DNA from: Deltaproteobacteria bacterium
GTDB taxonomy: Bacteria; Desulfobacterota; Syntrophia; Syntrophales; UBA2210
Assembly (NCBI GenBank): GCA_019313735.1
Contig: JAFDAR010000030.1
Span: 1 to 8,222, forward strand
DNA length: 8,222 bases
Direction: 5' to 3'
Positions 5,664-8,222 of the stretch are shown here, one piece after another. Under the pieces are notes generated by a model, which was given only the letters and a program-made list of their open reading frames with translations, did no database searches and had not been told where the DNA came from. The number at the start of each line of letters is the position of its first letter. Within the stretch, counting starts at the first letter, position 1. A program made the position numbers and the translations under genes.

Positions 5664-6866
5664 TCAGTGTGTCTTCTCTAACTGGTTATTATTATATCTA
5701 AAGTGGGAAAAATAAACAATGGCTACGAAGACGGCAACCATAACTGAAAGGATCGCCCAGAATATGAAGACATTGGTCCAGTCCCCCCCTGCCGATGTAA
5801 CCAGAATCGGGATAATCACGCCTATCAATACCGTGCCGACATAGCCCATACCATCTATAAACCCGGTAGACGCCGCGACTACCTGTTGATTAGTGAAACG
5901 TGTTGGTATGGTCGTGACAAGAAAGACATGGGGGCCATAAAGGAAAAAGCTGCCCACAAGCAGTACGATCGTTGCCAAAAGGCCATCCGTAAACGGGAAT
6001 ATTATAAAGCTGATCGCAAGGAAGATCAGAAACACAATAGAGAGTACGTCCTTGCTGACCTTAAATCTATTATATACAAGGGTGCCTATTACTCCGGCAA
6101 TGGGGATTAGACACACCTTGAGGCCCACATTCCCCATGTCTTCCACAATCATATTCTGAGATTGAAACAGATACAGCGGTATCCAGGTTATGACGCCATA
6201 TCTGACCATATTCAACAGACAGAGAGACAGGCCGCTGAAGACAATCGGGAAAGACAATGTGTTTTTGACCTGAGTGGCTGTCTTTTGGGGGGGGTCGATC
6301 TTCATCTCGGGCATTGTCAACAACAGCAATATCCCCCTTGCAAGCAGGAAAGCGGCGGCAACCCAGAATCCCGCCCGCCATCCCCAGGCGCCCACGGCAT
6401 ACGCGGATATCAACCATGCCACGGAGTTGCCCACCTGATAGGATGTCCCCAGTATTGTTGTCGTTCGCTCTCTGTTTTCAGCTTTCTGTGTAAGCGCGTT
6501 CGCCCTCACGCAGGACGACCACCCCATCGACTGGAACATTCCATCCGCTACCTCTCCGATAAATAATAAGATGAAAAATCCCGCGGAACAACCGAGCATG
6601 AAATTGATAACAGCGGATCCGATAAGTCCTATTGAGATATACACAAACGGGTTATAGCGTTCTGAAACCTGTCCGTGGAAAAATTGACCGAACGCGTATG
6701 CGAAGAAAAAACCGCTCGATACCAGTCCGACGTTCATCAGACTCAAATCTTTATGTGTGGCCAGCAGTGCCGGCACCACAATACTCAAGTTTACCTTTCC
6801 GAAATAATAGGTTGCATAGGATGACCAGATATTCCAGAATACGGATCTATTTTCCCTGTCTTTCAC
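5664..6866 (-). CDS. Organophosphate:phosphate antiporter (OPA/GlpT-like) MFS transporter
   Basis: This 400-residue, 12-helix major facilitator transporter resembles the OPA family (GlpT, UhpT, PgtP), which exchange inorganic phosphate for phosphorylated metabolites. The family-like loop FQSMGWSSCVR (111-121) corresponds to FQGMGWPPCGR of GlpT. VRYGVITWIPLYL (221-233) corresponds to LRYGILDWSPTYL, keeping the helix 7 substrate Arg (Arg222). GPHVFLVTTIP and GFIDGMGYVG fit the later helices. The helix 1 Arg of GlpT/UhpT appears to be Lys24 (YYFGKVN versus YYLVRKN), so substrate preference may differ. It is slightly shorter than GlpT (about 450). The ATG has a TAGGAAG site 7 nt upstream and lies inside the end of the cytidylyltransferase gene (20-nt overlap), implying translational coupling. 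It likely imports a phospho- or phosphono-alcohol that the neighbouring enzyme activates. Export of a product, or another small anion as substrate, remains possible. Confidence 0.82.
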   Translation of the reverse strand: MKDRENRSVFWNIWSSYATYYFGKVNLSIVVPALLATHKDLSLMNVGLVSSGFFFAYAFGQFFHGQVSERYNPFVYISIGLIGSAVINFMLGCSAGFFILLFIGEVADGMFQSMGWSSCVRANALTQKAENRERTTTILGTSYQVGNSVAWLISAYAVGAWGWRAGFWVAAAFLLARGILLLLTMPEMKIDPPQKTATQVKNTLSFPIVFSGLSLCLLNMVRYGVITWIPLYLFQSQNMIVEDMGNVGLKVCLIPIAGVIGTLVYNRFKVSKDVLSIVFLIFLAISFIIFPFTDGLLATIVLLVGSFFLYGPHVFLVTTIPTRFTNQQVVAASTGFIDGMGYVGTVLIGVIIPILVTSAGGDWTNVFIFWAILSVMVAVFVAIVYFSHFRYNNNQLEKTH

Positions 6867-7281
6867 GTAACTTCCTACCTATTTCATTCTTGATATTTGT
6901 CGAAGACTGGCTCGGAAAATATGGCATTACGACAACCTTCCCGTTGATGCTATCCATTAATTCCCTTGCCTTTTCAATTTCTTCCTCATCGTGACTTGTG
7001 CTTTCCATCAGGATGTCAGGTCTTATCCTTGCCACGTTTGGCAGGGGCGAGTACGTTTCCTGTGCGACTACAGCATCCACATATTTTATTGCAGCGGCCA
7101 GATCCATCCTCTCTTCAAAAGAGAGTATCGGTTTCGGCTTTTTCTGTATAACCGCTTCATCGGTAAGGATTCCCACGATTGACTTCCCATCTTCTCCGGC
7201 CATTGCTTTTGCGTTTTTCATCATCAAAAGATGCCCTTTATGAACAATATCCAAGACATAATACGAATAAACCAGTTTCAT
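6847..7281 (-). CDS. Cytidylyltransferase-like protein (phosphonate-pathway type)
   Basis: This 144-residue cytosolic protein of the HIGH-motif nucleotidyltransferase superfamily should join CTP to a small phosphorylated or phosphonate alcohol, giving a CDP- (or CMP-) donor. The nucleotide-binding motif is His14-Lys-Gly-His17 in DIVHKGHLLMM. The second nucleotide motif corresponds to SQSSTNIK (124-131) near the C-terminus. The middle part (VGILTDEAVI, LSFEERMDLAAAIKYVDAVV, AQETYSPLPNVARIRPD) closely resembles the nucleotidyltransferase domain attached to phosphoenolpyruvate mutases and PntC-type phosphonate cytidylyltransferases, more than TagD. No mutase domain is fused or adjacent. The start is ATG at 7281, with AGGAGGG upstream (GGAGG spaced 9 nt); a GTG directly before it is an alternative. 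The transporter gene overlaps its 3' end by 20 nt, and a CDP-alcohol phosphatidyltransferase follows, a natural consumer of its product. The substrate is inferred. Confidence 0.83.
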   Translation of the reverse strand: MKLVYSYYVLDIVHKGHLLMMKNAKAMAGEDGKSIVGILTDEAVIQKKPKPILSFEERMDLAAAIKYVDAVVAQETYSPLPNVARIRPDILMESTSHDEEEIEKARELMDSINGKVVVMPYFPSQSSTNIKNEIGRKLRERQGK

Positions 7282-7320
7282 CACCGTTTCCCTCCTTGTA
7301 TCTTTTACCTATAACAATGC

Positions 7321-7359
7321 GCATTCGCAAAAGTGGTAATCACAAGTTATTGCGAATGC
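7321..7359. promoter_or_regulatory. 10-bp inverted repeat upstream of the cytidylyltransferase gene
   Basis: GCATTCGCAA (7321-7330) and TTGCGAATGC (7350-7359) are perfect reverse complements around a 19-nt spacer that itself holds GTG/CAC. It lies 39 nt before the cytidylyltransferase start, in the 131-nt gap after the four-helix membrane protein gene. No T-run follows on the minus strand. An operator or leader hairpin that separates expression of the upstream genes from the transporter module is plausible. A TGTTATAGG extended -10-like string lies just downstream on the minus strand, without a good -35. Confidence 0.45.
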
Positions 7360-7412
7360 AAACAGATCGGATGAAGCATCCCTCATATGTACAATTAAAC
7401 GATGGTTGTATT

Positions 7413-7841
7413 TCAGCGAAACTTGTTGTCTGGAGATGTCTTTGAAATAATCACTGCAACAGACATCACTATGATGCTTACCGCTATAGTCCACCATGGC
7501 GTATATAATCCTATACGCAGAGTTATAAAAAGAATCGGAACAAGAGCTACCAGCGACATAATTAGAATTATCCACCGCGCCCATGCATCTCCTCTGCAGA
7601 GTTGAAATTTAATAATCATGACAAAACCTATGCCCATGGATAACGCGAGGGAACCTATTACCTTCATTGAAGCGAGGCTGAGAAATGCCATCTTGGGATC
7701 TAATTCTTCATAGGCAATCCCGAGGAATTTTTGGTGATAAGGCATGAGAGTGGGACTGAATAGATAGACCAGTCCGAAAATTATCAGATAAGCGGCAAAA
7801 ACATAGAGCATTATGACGGCGATTTTAAGTCTCTTTTCCAT
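7413..7841 (-). CDS. Four-helix integral membrane protein, unknown function
   Basis: This 142-residue protein has four predicted transmembrane segments at about 7-27, 55-77, 88-108 and 115-133, with short loops. The loop between helices 1 and 2 holds LFSPTLMPYHQKFLGIAYEELDPK; the loop between 2 and 3 is LCRGDAWARW. There is no catalytic motif I recognise and no signal peptide apart from helix 1. The overall plan resembles small uncharacterised four-helix membrane families, and I cannot name it. The ATG at 7841 is preceded by purine-rich AAAGAGAGAT and, further back, GGAAGG at 11 nt. It lies upstream of the cytidylyltransferase, on the same strand, with a 131-nt gap containing a hairpin, so co-transcription is likely but may be modulated. 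A role in membrane lipid metabolism is suggested only by context. Confidence 0.75.
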   Translation of the reverse strand: MEKRLKIAVIMLYVFAAYLIIFGLVYLFSPTLMPYHQKFLGIAYEELDPKMAFLSLASMKVIGSLALSMGIGFVMIIKFQLCRGDAWARWIILIMSLVALVPILFITLRIGLYTPWWTIAVSIIVMSVAVIISKTSPDNKFR

Positions 7842-7902
7842 ATCTCTCTTTTCCTTCCATTTTTCACAAATCGCAATGACTCCGTACAGTTATTTACTGA
7901 TG

Positions 7903-8016
7903 TTAGGGTTGTCTTTCCCGCCAGTAAGATTTCTTCCCCTTCCCTGTCAGATATGCTCCAAACATTAACTTTTCTTTTTTTGTTGCATCCCTTTTTTCTT
8001 CGGAGCTTTTTGACAT
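7903..8016 (-). CDS. Possible 37-aa basic small protein
   Basis: An ATG at 8016 opens a 37-residue frame (starts MSKSSEEKRDATKKEKL, ends SYWRERQP, stop TAA). It has an excellent AGGAGAG ribosome site 5 nt upstream and a candidate promoter with a perfect TTGACA -35 further upstream. The peptide is hydrophilic and Lys/Arg-rich, with one aromatic SYW motif near its end, no membrane segment and no family I recognise. The stop is 61 nt before the four-helix membrane protein start, so it would be the first gene of the minus-strand operon. It could be a genuine small protein or a leader peptide. The strong translation signal is the main support; conservation could not be tested. Confidence 0.45.
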   Translation of the reverse strand: MSKSSEEKRDATKKEKLMFGAYLTGKGKKSYWRERQP

Positions 8017-8021
8017 TTTCT

Positions 8022-8028
8022 CTCTCCT
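8022..8028 (-). promoter_or_regulatory. Ribosome binding site of the 37-aa frame
   Basis: AGGAGAG on the minus strand ends 5 nt before the ATG at 8016. It directly abuts the 3' arm of the 11-bp leader hairpin (sharing one base), so folding of the leader could influence its access. Confidence 0.55.
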
Positions 8029-8064
8029 GCAAATTACAGGAAGAGCAATAAATTGTAATTTGCA
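8028..8064. promoter_or_regulatory. 11-bp inverted repeat at the start of the minus-strand operon
   Basis: TGCAAATTACA (8028-8038) and TGTAATTTGCA (8054-8064) are perfect reverse complements separated by 15 nt. The repeat begins just downstream of the candidate -10 on the minus strand and ends at the Shine-Dalgarno site of the 37-aa frame. It could be an operator for a dimeric regulator or, in RNA, a 5'-terminal hairpin affecting stability or translation. The sequence alone does not decide between these. Confidence 0.5.
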
Positions 8065-8066
8065 CA

Positions 8067-8093
8067 ACTATAACATAATACTTATTGTGTCAA
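8067..8093 (-). promoter_or_regulatory. Putative sigma-70 promoter of the minus-strand operon
   Basis: On the minus strand, a perfect TTGACA (8088-8093) is followed after 15 nt by TATAGT (8067-8072), with two mismatches to TATAAT. The spacing is shorter than the preferred 17 nt, so the promoter may be weak or activator-dependent. Transcription would start near 8060, placing the 11-bp inverted repeat at the very 5' end of the transcript. Confidence 0.45.
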
Positions 8094-8100
8094 TACTCAG

Positions 8101-8147
8101 ATGCGGCAACCGAATTGCCTCATATTAAATGTTACCCAAGGGGGTGA
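8101..8147. promoter_or_regulatory. Two short hairpins upstream of the right-edge gene
   Basis: ATGcGGCAA and TTGCCtCAT form an imperfect stem (8101-8123) with a 5-nt loop and one mismatch. TTACCC (8132-8137) and GGGTGA (8142-8147) form a second stem around AAGG, including one G-T pair. They lie between the divergent minus-strand promoter and the structured leader at 8163. They may be regulator sites or further leader folds; no convincing plus-strand promoter was found here. Confidence 0.3.
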
Positions 8148-8162
8148 ATAAAAAGGATCGTT

Positions 8163-8220
8163 GACTCATAATTCGATGTTACCGAACATCGACTTCCAAA
8201 AGGAGGGATAATTATGAGTC
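8163..8220 (+). promoter_or_regulatory. Structured leader: three-way junction over the Shine-Dalgarno and start codon
   Basis: An 11-bp outer stem pairs GACTCATAATT (8163-8173) with AATTATGAGTC (8210-8220), which contains the start codon ATG (8214-8216). Directly inside, CGATGTT (8174-8180) pairs with AACATCG (8185-8191) around ACCG. After one base, CTTCC (8193-8197) pairs with the Shine-Dalgarno GGAGG (8202-8206) around AAAA, with one G-U pair. Three helices thus join with almost no unpaired bases and hide both initiation signals. This is the layout of a translational control element such as an RNA switch, thermosensor or protein-binding leader. No known riboswitch class is recognised. Confidence 0.6.
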
Positions 8221-8222
8221 CG
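8214..8222 (+). CDS. Start of a truncated plus-strand gene
   Basis: An ATG at 8214, preceded by AAAAGGAGGG with 6 nt spacing, opens a frame (Met-Ser-Pro) that runs off the window end. Only the initiation region is visible, so the product is unknown. The strong ribosome site makes a real gene likely. It would be transcribed divergently from the minus-strand lipid/transport genes. Confidence 0.5.

Noticed and set aside
7811..8065. An 84-codon minus-strand frame covering the 37-aa gene and the start of the membrane protein gene
   Set aside because: It overlaps the well-supported four-helix membrane protein start, its start lies in the 5' hairpin arm, and its early codons consist of the ribosome site of the 37-aa frame. 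No protein-like features.
8161..8190. TTGACT as a -35 for the right-edge gene
   Set aside because: No acceptable -10 lies 16-18 nt downstream (GAACAT), and the hexamer forms part of the outer stem of the leader.
8163..8220. Integron attC-like or insertion-sequence end reading of the nested palindrome
   Set aside because: The attC core words are absent and no transposase or cassette is visible. The match of the stems to the ribosome site and start codon fits a leader better, although a mobile palindrome cannot be fully excluded at the window edge.

Overview
This window looks like a bacterial chromosomal locus for making or remodelling an unusual lipid or lipid-like metabolite. Base composition is moderate, intergenic stretches are AT-rich, Shine-Dalgarno sites are strong, and there is a Sec-type signal peptide. 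An anaerobic deltaproteobacterial (Desulfobacterota-type) host is plausible, but that rests only on general sequence style and is a weak inference. I see no rRNA, tRNA, CRISPR array, intact insertion sequence or phage gene.

Left part (1-3585, all genes on the minus strand). A SAM-dependent methyltransferase (2446-3585) is followed, after a 246-nt gap with palindromes, by two ketoacyl-ACP synthase III (FabH-type thiolase-fold) genes 28 nt apart. The first (1102-2199) keeps the Cys-His-Asn catalytic triad. The second (183-1073) has the fold but has lost all three residues (Ala, Pro and Asp instead). This suggests an active/inactive heteromeric condensing enzyme. Downstream, positions 1-182 hold two strong hairpins, one of them a REP-like GC-rich palindrome.

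Middle part (3586-5040). A 216-nt divergent intergenic region separates the methyltransferase from a plus-strand classical SDR oxidoreductase (3802-4713). A candidate promoter with an overlapping 12-bp palindrome precedes the SDR. Next comes a small secreted or membrane-anchored protein (4813-5040).

Right part (5050-8016, minus strand). In transcription order: a possible 37-aa basic protein (7903-8016), a four-helix membrane protein (7413-7841), a small cytidylyltransferase resembling the nucleotidyltransferases of phosphonate pathways (6847-7281), an organophosphate:phosphate antiporter-family transporter overlapping it by 20 nt (5664-6866), and a CDP-alcohol phosphatidyltransferase with a complete active-site motif (5050-5565). 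The last three form a logical chain: import a phosphorylated or phosphonate alcohol, activate it with CTP, and transfer it to an acceptor in the membrane. Together with condensation (KAS III pair), reduction (SDR) and methylation genes, a novel lipid or phospho(no)lipid pathway is a reasonable hypothesis, but the chemistry is inferred.

Right edge. A new plus-strand gene begins at 8214 and is cut off after three codons. Its leader (8163-8220) can fold as a compact three-way junction that buries both the Shine-Dalgarno sequence and the start codon. This is the most striking non-coding signal in the window.
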